A stretch of 64,000 nt of DNA from ECT2AJA-110-A sp035399845 (GTDB taxonomy: Bacteria; Planctomycetota; Phycisphaerae; UBA1845; UTPLA1). Positions 51,560 to 61,542 of the stretch are shown piece by piece. The DNA is taken from NCBI GenBank assembly GCA_035399845.1, contig DAOPJV010000004.1:1-64000 (forward strand), read 5' to 3'. A program made the translations under genes and the position numbers. Position 1 is the stretch's first letter, and every line of letters begins with the position of its first letter. The notes under the pieces are model-generated. The model was not told where the DNA came from and did no database searches. It saw only the letters and a list, made by a program, of their open reading frames with translations.

Positions 51560-52231
51560 ATGACCGCCGCTGTCATGCCTGAACTGAAGAACGCGACACA
51601 GTCGCTTCATGACGCCACAGAACACGGAACATTCAACAAGGAACTCGTCATGGGACGACTGCCGCGGGAGGCGTTTGTCGACCTTCTCGGCCAGTTCCTC
51701 GTGATACATCGCGAACTGGAACGACATCTTCGCGCGGCGATCGCCGCGCATCCCGCCTGGAAGGACGTCGTCCTGGACTACCAGTTCCAGGAACCCTACC
51801 TGCGCGAGGATCTCGCCTACTTCGGCGTTGATCCCGAGAGCGTCGAAGCGAATCCGGCAACGGCGGAATTTGTCGCGCAGATTGAGAAATACGCCGCCAC
51901 GGCCCCCGTGGGTCTGCTCGGCATTCACTACGTGTTCGAGGGCAGCAACAACGGCTCGAGGTACATCGCTCGGGCGCTTCGCAAGGCCTACGACCTCGCC
52001 GACGGCGGACTTCGGTACTTCGATCCCTATGGTGAGAATCAGCACGCCTATTGGGGCGCATTCAAAGAGGCGATGAACGCCATCGACTGGTCAGAGGAAG
52101 ACAGGGCAACGCTGATCGAATCGGCCTGCTCAGCGTTTGAGGCGACGGGCCGGCTCCATCAGGCGATGGGGAAGAAGTACGCTGTCGATCGCCCCGCAGG
52201 TCAGGGCTGCCCGGCCATGCGACCCAGCTGA
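51560..52231 (+). CDS. Biliverdin-producing heme oxygenase, 223 aa
   Basis: LKNATQSLHDATEHGTFNKELVMG contains the proximal His region (LHDATEH) and VGLLGIHYVFEGSNNGSRYIARALRKAY is the distal helix typical of HO (here GSxxGSRYI). The family splits heme to biliverdin, CO and Fe2+ for iron acquisition or heme turnover. It is the second gene behind the Fur-like promoter. GGAGA about 9 nt upstream supports the first ATG; codon 6 is an alternative. Its 3' end overlaps convergent proC by 31 bp. Confidence 0.88.
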   Translation: MTAAVMPELKNATQSLHDATEHGTFNKELVMGRLPREAFVDLLGQFLVIHRELERHLRAAIAAHPAWKDVVLDYQFQEPYLREDLAYFGVDPESVEANPATAEFVAQIEKYAATAPVGLLGIHYVFEGSNNGSRYIARALRKAYDLADGGLRYFDPYGENQHAYWGAFKEAMNAIDWSEEDRATLIESACSAFEATGRLHQAMGKKYAVDRPAGQGCPAMRPS

Positions 52232-53025
52232 CGACCCCGCTCGAACGCCGCCAGCACGGCGTCGCGCACATGTATGGCGACCTTTGATTCCGCGAGCGTG
52301 TCCATCGCCGCCTGGGTGGTGCCACCCGGGCTGGTGACGGCCTCGCGGAGTTCCTTTGGTGAGGCGTCCCGCTCCAGAAGCATCGCCCCGGCGCCGACGC
52401 ACGCGTGGGCCGCGAGGACCTGCGCGTCTTCGGGCTTCAGTCCGGCGGCGACGCCGCCTTCCATCATCATCTCGACGAAGTAATAGAAATACGCGGGCCC
52501 GGACCCGGCGACCGCCGTCACGGCGTCCATCAGATTCTCATCATCGAGGACGACGGAAACACCGCCGGCGTTGAAGAGGTGCCGAACCTCTTCGACGTCA
52601 TCGGCTGTCGCGCGTTCGCCCCGACAGAGCCCCGTCACGCCGCGCCCCAGGCTGAACGGCAGATTCGGCATCGCCCGAACGACGCGAACATCGCCGGCGC
52701 CCAGCGCCTCCGCGATACGACGCGTCTCAACACCCGCCATCACGCTGAGGTAAATGGGATCGGCGGAGGCCAATGGCCGCAGCGATGCGGCGACCTCGGC
52801 GAATTTCTGTGGCGTGACGGAGAGCATCACGATTCGCGCCGTATGAAGGACCTCCCCGGCGTCACGCGTCGTTCTGACGGGAAGCGGATGCGCCTCGAGA
52901 TTGCGCGATTCCGTCATCAGGATTCGATCGCCCGCGAGATACCCGCTGTCGATCAGGCGGCGCACGATGATCCCGGCGATGTGACCACTGCCGATGACGC
53001 CGAGCGCATATTGGTGTTCGGGCAT
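52201..53025 (-). CDS. proC: Pyrroline-5-carboxylate reductase, 274 aa
   Basis: The NAD(P)-binding N-terminus LGVIGSGHIAGIIVRRLI is followed by VMLSVTPQKFAEVAASL and the P5CR signature AVAGSGPAYFYYFVEMMMEGGVAAGL...VTSPGGTTQAAMDTL. It catalyses the last step of proline synthesis. The start at 53025 has GAGG 9-10 nt upstream; the longer in-frame N-terminus is arginine-rich and unlikely. Confidence 0.95.
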   Translation of the reverse strand: MPEHQYALGVIGSGHIAGIIVRRLIDSGYLAGDRILMTESRNLEAHPLPVRTTRDAGEVLHTARIVMLSVTPQKFAEVAASLRPLASADPIYLSVMAGVETRRIAEALGAGDVRVVRAMPNLPFSLGRGVTGLCRGERATADDVEEVRHLFNAGGVSVVLDDENLMDAVTAVAGSGPAYFYYFVEMMMEGGVAAGLKPEDAQVLAAHACVGAGAMLLERDASPKELREAVTSPGGTTQAAMDTLAESKVAIHVRDAVLAAFERGRQLGRMAGQP

Positions 53026-53147
53026 ACCCATCATCCTCACCATCAGGCGTTCGCCGCGCATCCAACCAACCCGGCGCGATGCTGAACGTTCCCGATTCAA
53101 TCTGCATCGGCGGCTCAGCGCGCCGGATTTAGCGACGCGTCAGACGC

Positions 53148-53188
53148 AAAAAAGGCCGACGACGCCCGTTTGGAGGCGCCGCCGGCCG
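53148..53188 (-). terminator. Terminator of the giant cysteine-rich gene
   Basis: On the minus strand CGGCCGGCGGCGCC can pair with GGGCGTCGTCGGCC (with G-U pairs), followed by T6 (A6 at 53148-53153 on plus). It is about 90 bp beyond the stop codon. Confidence 0.72.
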
Positions 53189-53278
53189 AGAATCGCGAAT
53201 TCTCCTCTCGCGTTGGGTTGAATCGACTCGCCCGCGCCCCGGTTTCCCGGGCCCGGGCGCCGGATCAGCCGGATCCCG

Positions 53279-56200
53279 CTACGGAATCATGCACTGACAA
53301 CAGATGGTGATCGTTCCATCGGGGTTGTCCGTGATGATCGTCTGGCAGAACGCCCCCGGCGTCGAACAGGCGCCGACGCAGGACCAGTTGTTCGCCGCGT
53401 CGACCTCGATGTGGCACTCATTCGGACTCACACACTCGCAGTCGACCACCTCGAGCACGAACGTCGATCCGGGCTGCGTCTTCACGCATCGAGGTCTGCA
53501 CTCCTGCCCGGGAATCGGACAGACGGTATCGAAGCAGAACGGCGTCCCCGGAACGGGCAGACAATTGACGGTCAGGCCGCAGGGCGACGATTCGCAGGTC
53601 ACGCCGGCCGGCTGAGCCATTCCGCCCATCTCGGAGCAGCAGGCGTCAAACGTGTCGATACACGTGCCGTCGGGCAGACAACAGGCGATCAGGTTTCCGC
53701 AGGGGCCTGGCACAAGCGAGAAGCCGGGCGGGCACTGCGTCGTGCCCGGGGCAAGATCGAGACACTCACCCGTATCGATGTTGCAGCACGCGAGCTGTGT
53801 CGGATCGTCGACACACTCGCAGCAGACCTGCTGTGTGCCGTCCGGAAGATCGGAGACGATTGTCCGACACGTCATGCCCGGCGGGCAGGCGCCGACACAG
53901 AAGAAGGAGTTCGACGCCGGATCGACCTCGATGTGGCACTCGTTCGGGCTGACACAATCGCAGTCGATCACCTCGATCACGTTCGTCGTCCCCGGCTCGA
54001 TGCGGACGCATCGGGGCAGGCACTCCTGGCCGGCGATCGGGCAGATCGTGTTCGAACATCGCGTCGTTCCGGGAATCGGGCGACAGATCGGCGCGGGGCA
54101 GACCGTCGTCGCACAGGACGTACCGGCGCCCATCGGGATTCCACCGATGTCCACGCAGCATGCAAGATACGTATCCAGGCAGACGCCGCTCGGCAGACAG
54201 CACGCCTGGAGGTTACCGCAGGGGCCGGCAACCAGCGTGTAGCCCACAGGGCACGACGTGGCGCCCGGAATCAGGTCGAGGCACTGTCCCGTTTCCGCGT
54301 TGCAGCACGAGTACGGCTCGGGGATCTCGATGCACTCGCAGCACATCTTCGCCGTGCCGTCGCCGAGATCCACGAACGTCGTGTGGCAATAGGCGTTCAG
54401 GCCCACACAGCCACCGACACAAGTGGCTTCACGCGTCAGCGAGTCGATCTCGATGTGGCAGTCGTTCGGGCCGACACACTCACAGTCGAGCACCTCGATC
54501 ACGTACGTTGTGCCCAGTTCGACACGAACGCATCGCGGCTTGCACTTGTCGCCCAATTCGGGGCACTGAACGTTGCGACATCGCAGTGTGCCCGGCACGG
54601 GGCTGCATGTCGGCGGATAGCACAGGTCGTCGCGACCGTCACCGTTGGCGTCGCCAAGGCACACGGAGCCCGGTCCCTGCGGCAGACCGCCGTAGACCAG
54701 TTCGCAGCACAGGGCGTCGGTATCGACACAGGCGCCATTCGGCAGACAGCACGCCTGATCACCCAGGCACGACGTAAAGTCGCCCAGATAGACGCCGCCC
54801 TGCGACTGACACGCCTGCTGCGAGAGGATCACACAACCGCCGACGCTGAAGCAGCAGGCGCCCGTGATCGGATTCTCGACGCACTCACAGCAGTAATCGA
54901 CACTGCCATCGGCCCGCTGCGTGACGCGCTGGACGCAGTCCATTCCCGGAGGACACATGCCTTCGCAGACAATCTGCGCCGGCAGCGTGCCCGGCCAGAC
55001 CGCGTGGCACTCATCCGGCTGGCGGCAGTCACAATCGATCACCGTGACGCTGTCGCCGTTTACGTTGTAGCAAACGGGAACGCACGTCTGGCCGGATTCC
55101 GGACACGTGACAGGCTCACAGGCGAGACCATCGGGTCGCGGACCGCATTCGGCGCGATCGTCACAGCAGAGACCGTTTCGGGCCGTGATCGATCCGGCGA
55201 TGTTGACACCCGTGACCACACCGTGCGTGTTGCGGACGACGACTTCGATGCAGTTCTCTCCGACTCTGAAGAGTGTCTGATTCGTGACGTCGATGTGCGT
55301 CGGCAGCGGCGTGTTGAACGCGTAGGTCAATGGCGTGGCCCCGACGAAATTGCCATTGAGGTACACCTCGGCGTTATCGTCGGCCCGCAGATCCATGATC
55401 AGTCGCGCGTTCTCGAACCACTTTTCGAGACAGAAGCAGTATTCGTAGGTGTAGACACCGTTGGGTCCAGTGTAGCTGGCGGCGATCCACTTGGTGCCGG
55501 GGATCGTGAGCCACGCGGAATTGGGATTGATGACTGTCGCCGGCCGCGGAACCGTTCCACCGGCCGCGTCGACCGTCACGGTCCACGTGTCGTCATCGGC
55601 GCCACTGGCGATCAGGCCGCCGGTGTCATCAACACCTGAGGCGAAATCCCGGAAGAGATCGTCCGGCTCACAGCAGCACTGGCCATCCGTCGCGCGGACG
55701 GAGCCCTGCATGTTGAAGCCGGTGACGACGCCGCCGAGGTTTCGCACGACGATCTGCAGACAATTCTCACCCGGTCGGAAGAGGTTCGGGTTGGCGAACG
55801 TCAGACCGACGGGCGTCGGACAGTTGAAGCAGCCACCCCAGGTTCCGAGGAAATTGCCGTTGAGGATGACATCGAATTCATCATCCGCCCGGATCATCAT
55901 GTCCAGGGCCGGATTGCTGAATCGCTTGTCGAGGCAGAAGCACAGCTGATACACATAGGTGCCGTTGGGGCCCGTGCCGTTGGCGCTGATCCACTGGGTA
56001 CCGGGAATGGTATTCCAGGCGCCGTTCGGCGGAATCACGACGGCGGGTCGAGGCAGAACGCCGACAGGCGGCGGTTCGCTGAGAACCTCCCACTGATCGT
56101 CGGGCTGGCCGGTCGGGATCACATTGCCGTTGGCGTCGACACCCGTCGAGATATCCAGAAGGAGATCCTGAGGCGGACAGAGTTCCTGCTTCGGACACGG

Positions 56201-59200
56201 GGCCTTCGACAGGATCACGGCCACGAGCGCCGAGGCGTCATCGATATCGACGTCGCCATCTTCATCCACATCGGCACAGGCGCAGTTGTCCACCGGCAGC
56301 GGGGCCCCGAGCAGACATCGCACGAAGCCGCCGATGTCCAGACCGTTGCGGACGCCGTCACCATTCATGTCGCCCGGACATTCGCATTCGATGACCGCAC
56401 AATCGCAGCACAGCTCGATGGTTCCGTCCGCGTTGATGACCAGGTTTTCGACGCACTGCTCTCCCGGCGGGCAGTTGCCCGTGCAGACCGGCAGATCGCC
56501 GGCGGCGAAATCCGACACGCGGCACTCATCCGGGTTTCGACAGTCGCAATCCAGAACAACAACCTGTCCGTTCGCCGTCACACGCACGCATCGCGGGACA
56601 CAGTGCTCGTCCGGATTCGGACAGATGTGCGGCTTGCAGTCCGTCGCGTCATCCGTCGGCTCGCATTCCGGCGGATCCGGAACGCAGTCGCAGCAGATGC
56701 GACGACCGATCGGCGTCAGCACGACTTCAGTTTCGCAGCGGAAGCCCGGCGGACAATCGCCGACGCAGATCGGATCCGCGCCAGGCGTCCACTCGAGATG
56801 ACACTCGTTGGGGGATCGGCATTCACAATCCACGATTTCGATCGTTCCGTCGTCGTAGACCATGACGCATCGCGGCAGACATTCCTGCCCCGGATCCGGA
56901 CAGACGACCGGGTTGCAGCTCTGGCCACCCGGCGTCGGACCACAATCGACGGGCACGCACAGGTCGTCGAAGCCGTCACCGTTGGCGTCGCCAAGACAGA
57001 TCGTGCCGAGGCCCTGGAAGACACCGCCGACATCATCACAGCAGATGCGATCGACAACGATGCACTGTCCGATCGGTCCACCGGGAATGTCGAAGCAGCA
57101 GGCGCCCTTTCCGACGCACAGCGTGTTCACACCCTGGAACGTTCCGCCATACAGGGCGTCGCAGCAGACTTCATCGACGACTTCGCAGCTGTCGGGCAGC
57201 CCATCGCCATCGGCGTCAAAGCAGCAGGCGCCGACGCCACCGCAGACGGTACCGTCGCCAAGATAGACGCCCGTGCACAGGCTCGGCGGGACCACGGCGC
57301 AGGTACCGTCCTCCTGACAGCAGGCGCCCATGACCTCAACGCCGCCACAACCGCAGTCGAGCGACGCGCCCACGGGAACCGTCGTCGTATCGATGCTCGG
57401 CATGCCGGTGGACACACCGTCAATCCGAACCAGACAGAGGTCGCCGGGGTTGTTCGGCGGAACCGTGCAGACGCCCAGACATCGGGCGATATTGCCTTCA
57501 ACCGAGATCGGTCCGCACTCATCGCCGTGACCGTAGCAGGTGCATTCCTCGGCGATGGGTCCGTCCGCCGTCATGAAGATCTTGCGGGGCAGACAGACAT
57601 GGCCGGGTTCCGTGGTCTCGCACTGCGTCTGCTGGAGCGCGGCGCACAGGCCGGGGCCCGTCGGAGGCAGCGGACAGGGTGTCGGCGGAACCGGCCGACA
57701 GTCGCAGCAGAAGACCTTCGAAAGATCGACAGGATCGACGGTGAAGGACGTCGTGCATTCGAAGCCCGGCGGGCAGTCGCCGACACACTGGAACGTGCTG
57801 TTCGCGGCGTCGAATTCGAGGTGACACAGATCCGGGCTCGTGCATTCGCACGTTTCGACAACGATCGTCCCGTCCTGGTAGATGCGGACGCATCGCGGCA
57901 GGCACTCTTCGCCGGGGTTCGGACAGACCGTCGGCTCGCAGCCCTGGCGATCCGGTCGGACGGCGCACATCGGCGTGCTTTCGCACGCGTCATCGATCAT
58001 GTTCCCATTGCTGTCGCCCAGGCAGACACCACCCGGCGGCACGACGCCGCCCGCGGAAGCGCAGCACACTTCATCCAGAACCACGCAGCGACCATCCGGC
58101 AGACAGCAGGCGACATCGCCAAGACAAAGCGAGCCGACGCCGCTGAAGGAACTTCCGGCAATCAGATCGCAGCAGACCTTGTCGATGACCTGGCAGGTTT
58201 CGGGGGTACCGTCGCCGTCGGCGTCGTAGCAGCAGGCGCCAACGCCGAGACACGCCGTTCCGTCACCGAGGTAATTTCCATTGCACATCGATGCGGGAAC
58301 GACGACACAGGTTCCATCCGGCAGACAGCAGGCGCCCTCCGGCGGATTCTCCGGAACGCACTCGCAACAGATTCGGATTTCACCCGTGGGAAGCGTCGTC
58401 GTCGTCGTCTGGCAGATAAACCCTGTCGGGCAGACACCGACACACGTGAACGATCCCGTCGTCGGATCGAATTCGAGATGGCACTCATTCGGGCTGACGC
58501 ACTCGCACAGATCGACGACGATCGTGCCGTCATTCAGGCGCAGCAGACAGCGCGGCAGACATTCCTGTCCGGCGACGGGACACGTCGTCGGCACACACGC
58601 CGTACGATCCGGCGTCGGCTGGCAGTCAGGCGGAATGTCCTCGCAGCCATCGTCGATGTTGTTGCCGTTGTTGTCACCGAGACAGGCGCCGGCCGGAGCG
58701 AGCGATCCGCCCGCCGACACGCAGCAAACCTCGTCCATCACGATGCAGCGGCCATCGCTGAAGCAGCAGGCGACGTCGCCGGCGCAGCTCGAGCCGACAC
58801 CCTTGAAGGAACCATGGAAGACGGACTCGCAGCAGATTTCGTCAACAATCTGGCAGGTTTCGGGAACACCGTCCCCGTCCGCGTCGAAACAGCAGGCGCC
58901 CGATCCCAGGCAGGACGTGCCGTCACCCAGATAGACGCCCTGGCACTGCGCGGGAGCGACGACGACGCACGTGCCGTCTTCCAGGCAGCAGGCGCCCATG
59001 ACGTCGATACCACCGCAGCCACAATCGAGAACCGACCCGGTGGGAAGATTGGCCGTATCGATGCTTGGCATGCCCGTCGACACACCGTTGATGTGGACGA
59101 GACAGAGATCAGTCGGGTTGTTCGGCGGAACCGGACACTGGCCGATGCAGCGAGCGATCGTGCCGTTGAAGGTGATCGGCCCGCAGTCATCGCCGGGACC

Positions 59201-60460
59201 GAAGCAGACGCACTCGTCGGCGACGAGACCGGCCGACGTGACAGTGATCTGTCTCGGCAGACATGTCTTCGTCGGGTCCGTTGACTGGCAATCCGTCGCC
59301 TGCAGCTGCTGGCACAGGGGCGGCTGCGTATCGTTCATCGGGCAGACTTCTGGACTGTCGGGCACACATTCGCAACAGATGCGAACTTCGCCTGTCGCAA
59401 GTGTCGTCGTCGTCGTCTGGCAGATGAAACCGGCCGGACAGGAGCCGACGCAGGTGAAGGCGGCCGTGGCCGGATCGAATTCGAGGTGGCACTCATTCGG
59501 GCTGACGCACTCGCACTTGTCGACGACAAGCGTTCCGTCATTCAGCTGAAGGAGGCAGCGCGGAAGACACTCCTGTCCCGCGACCGGGCAGATCGTCTGT
59601 TCACAGGCAAGCCGATCGGGCGTCGGCTGACACATCGGCTGCGGATCTTCGCAACCGTCATCGATGTTGTTGCCGTTGCCGTCACCCAGACAGGCGCCGG
59701 CGGGCGACAGCGCGCCACCCGCCGCGACGCAGCAGAGCTGGTCCACGACGGCGCACGAACCATCAGAGAAACAACAGGCGACGGGGCCCTGGCAGGCCAC
59801 GCCAAACCCCTGGAATGATCCACCGAAGGAAATCTGACAGCAGACTTCATCGACGACCTGACATGACTCGGGGGTTCCATCGCCATCCGCGTCATAGCAG
59901 CAGGCGCCCGTTCCCTGACAGGCGGTACCGTCGCCAAGATAGGTTCCGTTGCACTGCGAGGCGGGAACGACAACGCACGTGCCGTCCTGCTGACAGCAGG
60001 CGCCCTGCGGCTCGCTGCCGGAGCAGCCACAGTCGAATTCCGAATTGGGTGGGAAGCTCGTAAAGATGACGGCGCTCTGCCCCGTGGGCACACCGTTCAC
60101 CCGAACCTCACACATCGATCCGACCGGGAAGGGCGGCAGGCAGGGTCCCGGACATCGAATCGCGTCACCTTCGATTGAGATGGGACCGCATGAATCAAAC
60201 AGCGTCACACAATCGCAATCAACGGCTTCCAGCAATCCGGGGACGGCGGGATTGAATCGGATTTTCGTTGGATAGCACTCGGTTCCGGAGCCGGGCGTGC
60301 TGCATGGAGAAGGTGTGAGCTGATCGCAGATGGGCGGCTGTGTGGCGGGAAAGGGGCAGGCCGGTTGCGCGTGTGCGGTCGTCGCAATCAGCAGGCCCAG
60401 GGTACATGAACAAAGACACAACCATCCTGGAACATGAAGTCGTACTCTCGATTTTTTCAT
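53279..60460 (-). CDS. Giant secreted cysteine-rich multi-module protein with dockerin, 2393 aa
   Basis: A signal peptide (LHVPGWLCLCSCTLGLLIATTAHAQ) opens the protein. The N-terminal 1350 residues repeat a ~300-residue cassette: GACCxxDGTCVVVPxxxC..YLGDGTxC, GACCxDADGDGxPExC, VDEVCC, then CPxxGQECLPRC, CECVSPNECHLEFD, CVGxCPPGFxC and CCECV. Around 1360-1410 is a dockerin-like unit (GDMNGDGVRNGLDIGGFVRCLLG, DVDEDGDVDIDDASALVAVIL). Two beta-sandwich domains follow (about 1420-1760; each with WxxIPGTxWI, GTYVYxxCFCLxKxF, LNGNFxG), then three more cysteine cassettes. It is probably extracellular, disulfide-stabilised and surface-anchored, of unknown role. AGGTGG precedes the chosen ATG. Confidence 0.9.
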   Translation of the reverse strand: MKKSRVRLHVPGWLCLCSCTLGLLIATTAHAQPACPFPATQPPICDQLTPSPCSTPGSGTECYPTKIRFNPAVPGLLEAVDCDCVTLFDSCGPISIEGDAIRCPGPCLPPFPVGSMCEVRVNGVPTGQSAVIFTSFPPNSEFDCGCSGSEPQGACCQQDGTCVVVPASQCNGTYLGDGTACQGTGACCYDADGDGTPESCQVVDEVCCQISFGGSFQGFGVACQGPVACCFSDGSCAVVDQLCCVAAGGALSPAGACLGDGNGNNIDDGCEDPQPMCQPTPDRLACEQTICPVAGQECLPRCLLQLNDGTLVVDKCECVSPNECHLEFDPATAAFTCVGSCPAGFICQTTTTTLATGEVRICCECVPDSPEVCPMNDTQPPLCQQLQATDCQSTDPTKTCLPRQITVTSAGLVADECVCFGPGDDCGPITFNGTIARCIGQCPVPPNNPTDLCLVHINGVSTGMPSIDTANLPTGSVLDCGCGGIDVMGACCLEDGTCVVVAPAQCQGVYLGDGTSCLGSGACCFDADGDGVPETCQIVDEICCESVFHGSFKGVGSSCAGDVACCFSDGRCIVMDEVCCVSAGGSLAPAGACLGDNNGNNIDDGCEDIPPDCQPTPDRTACVPTTCPVAGQECLPRCLLRLNDGTIVVDLCECVSPNECHLEFDPTTGSFTCVGVCPTGFICQTTTTTLPTGEIRICCECVPENPPEGACCLPDGTCVVVPASMCNGNYLGDGTACLGVGACCYDADGDGTPETCQVIDKVCCDLIAGSSFSGVGSLCLGDVACCLPDGRCVVLDEVCCASAGGVVPPGGVCLGDSNGNMIDDACESTPMCAVRPDRQGCEPTVCPNPGEECLPRCVRIYQDGTIVVETCECTSPDLCHLEFDAANSTFQCVGDCPPGFECTTSFTVDPVDLSKVFCCDCRPVPPTPCPLPPTGPGLCAALQQTQCETTEPGHVCLPRKIFMTADGPIAEECTCYGHGDECGPISVEGNIARCLGVCTVPPNNPGDLCLVRIDGVSTGMPSIDTTTVPVGASLDCGCGGVEVMGACCQEDGTCAVVPPSLCTGVYLGDGTVCGGVGACCFDADGDGLPDSCEVVDEVCCDALYGGTFQGVNTLCVGKGACCFDIPGGPIGQCIVVDRICCDDVGGVFQGLGTICLGDANGDGFDDLCVPVDCGPTPGGQSCNPVVCPDPGQECLPRCVMVYDDGTIEIVDCECRSPNECHLEWTPGADPICVGDCPPGFRCETEVVLTPIGRRICCDCVPDPPECEPTDDATDCKPHICPNPDEHCVPRCVRVTANGQVVVLDCDCRNPDECRVSDFAAGDLPVCTGNCPPGEQCVENLVINADGTIELCCDCAVIECECPGDMNGDGVRNGLDIGGFVRCLLGAPLPVDNCACADVDEDGDVDIDDASALVAVILSKAPCPKQELCPPQDLLLDISTGVDANGNVIPTGQPDDQWEVLSEPPPVGVLPRPAVVIPPNGAWNTIPGTQWISANGTGPNGTYVYQLCFCLDKRFSNPALDMMIRADDEFDVILNGNFLGTWGGCFNCPTPVGLTFANPNLFRPGENCLQIVVRNLGGVVTGFNMQGSVRATDGQCCCEPDDLFRDFASGVDDTGGLIASGADDDTWTVTVDAAGGTVPRPATVINPNSAWLTIPGTKWIAASYTGPNGVYTYEYCFCLEKWFENARLIMDLRADDNAEVYLNGNFVGATPLTYAFNTPLPTHIDVTNQTLFRVGENCIEVVVRNTHGVVTGVNIAGSITARNGLCCDDRAECGPRPDGLACEPVTCPESGQTCVPVCYNVNGDSVTVIDCDCRQPDECHAVWPGTLPAQIVCEGMCPPGMDCVQRVTQRADGSVDYCCECVENPITGACCFSVGGCVILSQQACQSQGGVYLGDFTSCLGDQACCLPNGACVDTDALCCELVYGGLPQGPGSVCLGDANGDGRDDLCYPPTCSPVPGTLRCRNVQCPELGDKCKPRCVRVELGTTYVIEVLDCECVGPNDCHIEIDSLTREATCVGGCVGLNAYCHTTFVDLGDGTAKMCCECIEIPEPYSCCNAETGQCLDLIPGATSCPVGYTLVAGPCGNLQACCLPSGVCLDTYLACCVDIGGIPMGAGTSCATTVCPAPICRPIPGTTRCSNTICPIAGQECLPRCVRIEPGTTNVIEVIDCDCVSPNECHIEVDPASNSFFCVGACPPGMTCRTIVSDLPDGTQQVCCECVDDPTQLACCNIDTGECLDLAPGTTQCPPGFSLVPGPCGNLIACCLPDGTCIDTFDACCSEMGGMAQPAGVTCESSPCGLTVNCLPVPGTPFCFDTVCPIPGQECRPRCVKTQPGSTFVLEVVDCECVSPNECHIEVDAANNWSCVGACSTPGAFCQTIITDNPDGTITICCQCMIP

Positions 60461-60905
60461 AGTGCGGTTCCACCTCTTCCCGAATTTGAATTGACGCGCC
60501 TCGAACGACACTTAGACAGGTGTCGACGATTACAACATGAACACGGAGACGATTTCAACTCGAAACACCCGCTGAAGGGCGGGATTTCCGTGAAAAACAA
60601 GGTGTTTTGACGCCGGCGACTCGAAGGCGATGAAATTTGACACAACGTCAACCACTTCTCTTCCTCGTCAGACAGCCGAGTCACTACACCTTCCTGACGT
60701 GGATGACGAACGACGACGCTGCGCGGCTACCGGAAAAAAATAAAATCCGCGATCCCAGCACAGGCGCGCCGGATTCACGCAAATCGAAAGCCCGACGCCG
60801 GATTGACGCCCATCTCTATTGACAGAAGACCAAGAAAGGGTTGTCATTTTTGACGTTGCGTAGATTCCGCCCCACGGGCGGTTGTTCGGAAAGAGGATTC
60901 GACAG
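60461..60905. other. Divergent intergenic region, no gene seen
   Basis: AT-richer than the flanks, as expected for promoters in both directions. TTGTCA (60841-60846) and TAGATT (60861-60866) are only 14 bp apart and so weak. AGAGGA near 60889 is the ribosome-binding site of the next gene. No ncRNA signal was found. Confidence 0.45.
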
Positions 60906-61238
60906 ATGGCTGACGAAGAAGATTTGGTGACCGACGACGAAGAAACGGAAGATTCGGAGTTGGAAGCGAGCTCAGACGACGAAGAGGAAGAGTCGTCTGA
61001 CGAAGAGGAGTCGTCAGAATCCGAATCCTCTGACGGAAAACCAGCCGCCAAACGCGGCCGTCCCGCCAAAGAGCCGCCCCCTCCCAAGCTGTGGCGCCTG
61101 GAAGGGACGTCGCCGGAAGGTCTGCGCGTCACGCTGGGGCGCTACGTCAACAAGGAAGAAGCCGATCCCGACCTTGAGCGTCTGGAGGAGGATGGCTTCT
61201 ACCAGAAACTGAAGATCATCAAGGCGAAGGAAGAGTAA
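60906..61238 (+). CDS. Acidic protein with AT-hook-like motif, 110 aa
   Basis: Residues 1-47 are a low-complexity run of Asp, Glu and Ser (EEDLVTDDEETEDSELEASS). KRGRPAK (about 53-58) matches the core of an AT-hook (GRP flanked by basic residues). The C-terminal domain (KLWRLEGTSPEGLRVTLGRY, DLERLEEDGFYQKLKIIK) is small and probably folded; the family is not known to me. It could be a nucleoid-associated or chaperone-like acidic partner for basic DNA-binding proteins. The start at 60906 is favoured over one 8 codons upstream by the AGAGGA spacing. Confidence 0.65.
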   Translation: MADEEDLVTDDEETEDSELEASSDDEEEESSDEEESSESESSDGKPAAKRGRPAKEPPPPKLWRLEGTSPEGLRVTLGRYVNKEEADPDLERLEEDGFYQKLKIIKAKEE

Positions 61239-61542
61239 ACGCCCCTTGATCTGGCGCCCGCATTGCACGGCGCCCCGCCGCTCTCTGCGCTTCCCCCCTG
61301 CTGAAAATCTTGATTCAGTCGGCACAAAAGCTAGAATGCAGAACATTCGTAGGGGTAGGTAGGTGATGCACAGGGAAAGTAGGCGCTAATCCACGCGTCC
61401 TATAATCAGTTTTGCGCGACACCGTCACACTCGCACGCTGGCGGTTTTCCGACGTCGCGCGCCGTTACGTAAACCAGTCAACCCGCAGGCCAGCCGATGA
61501 CCGTCGCATCTGGACGGTCCATCAACCATAGGAGCGCTCGCA
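61239..61542. other. Intergenic region with probable promoter
   Basis: TTGATT (61310-61315), 16-bp spacer and TAGAAT (61332-61337) form a reasonable plus-strand promoter for the following gene; a perfect TATAAT near 61400 lacks a -35. Tandem GTAGG words (61350-61364) are present. No gene or hairpin terminator was seen. Confidence 0.5.

Noticed and set aside
53411..59284. Long plus-strand frames (742 and 893 codons) opposite the cysteine-rich gene
   Set aside because: They repeat because the coding strand repeats, show arginine/alanine-rich low complexity and no ribosome-binding sites.
53279..60460. CRISPR-like regular repeats
   Set aside because: The repeats are protein-coding cassettes of several hundred bases with codon-level variation, not short identical repeats with spacers.
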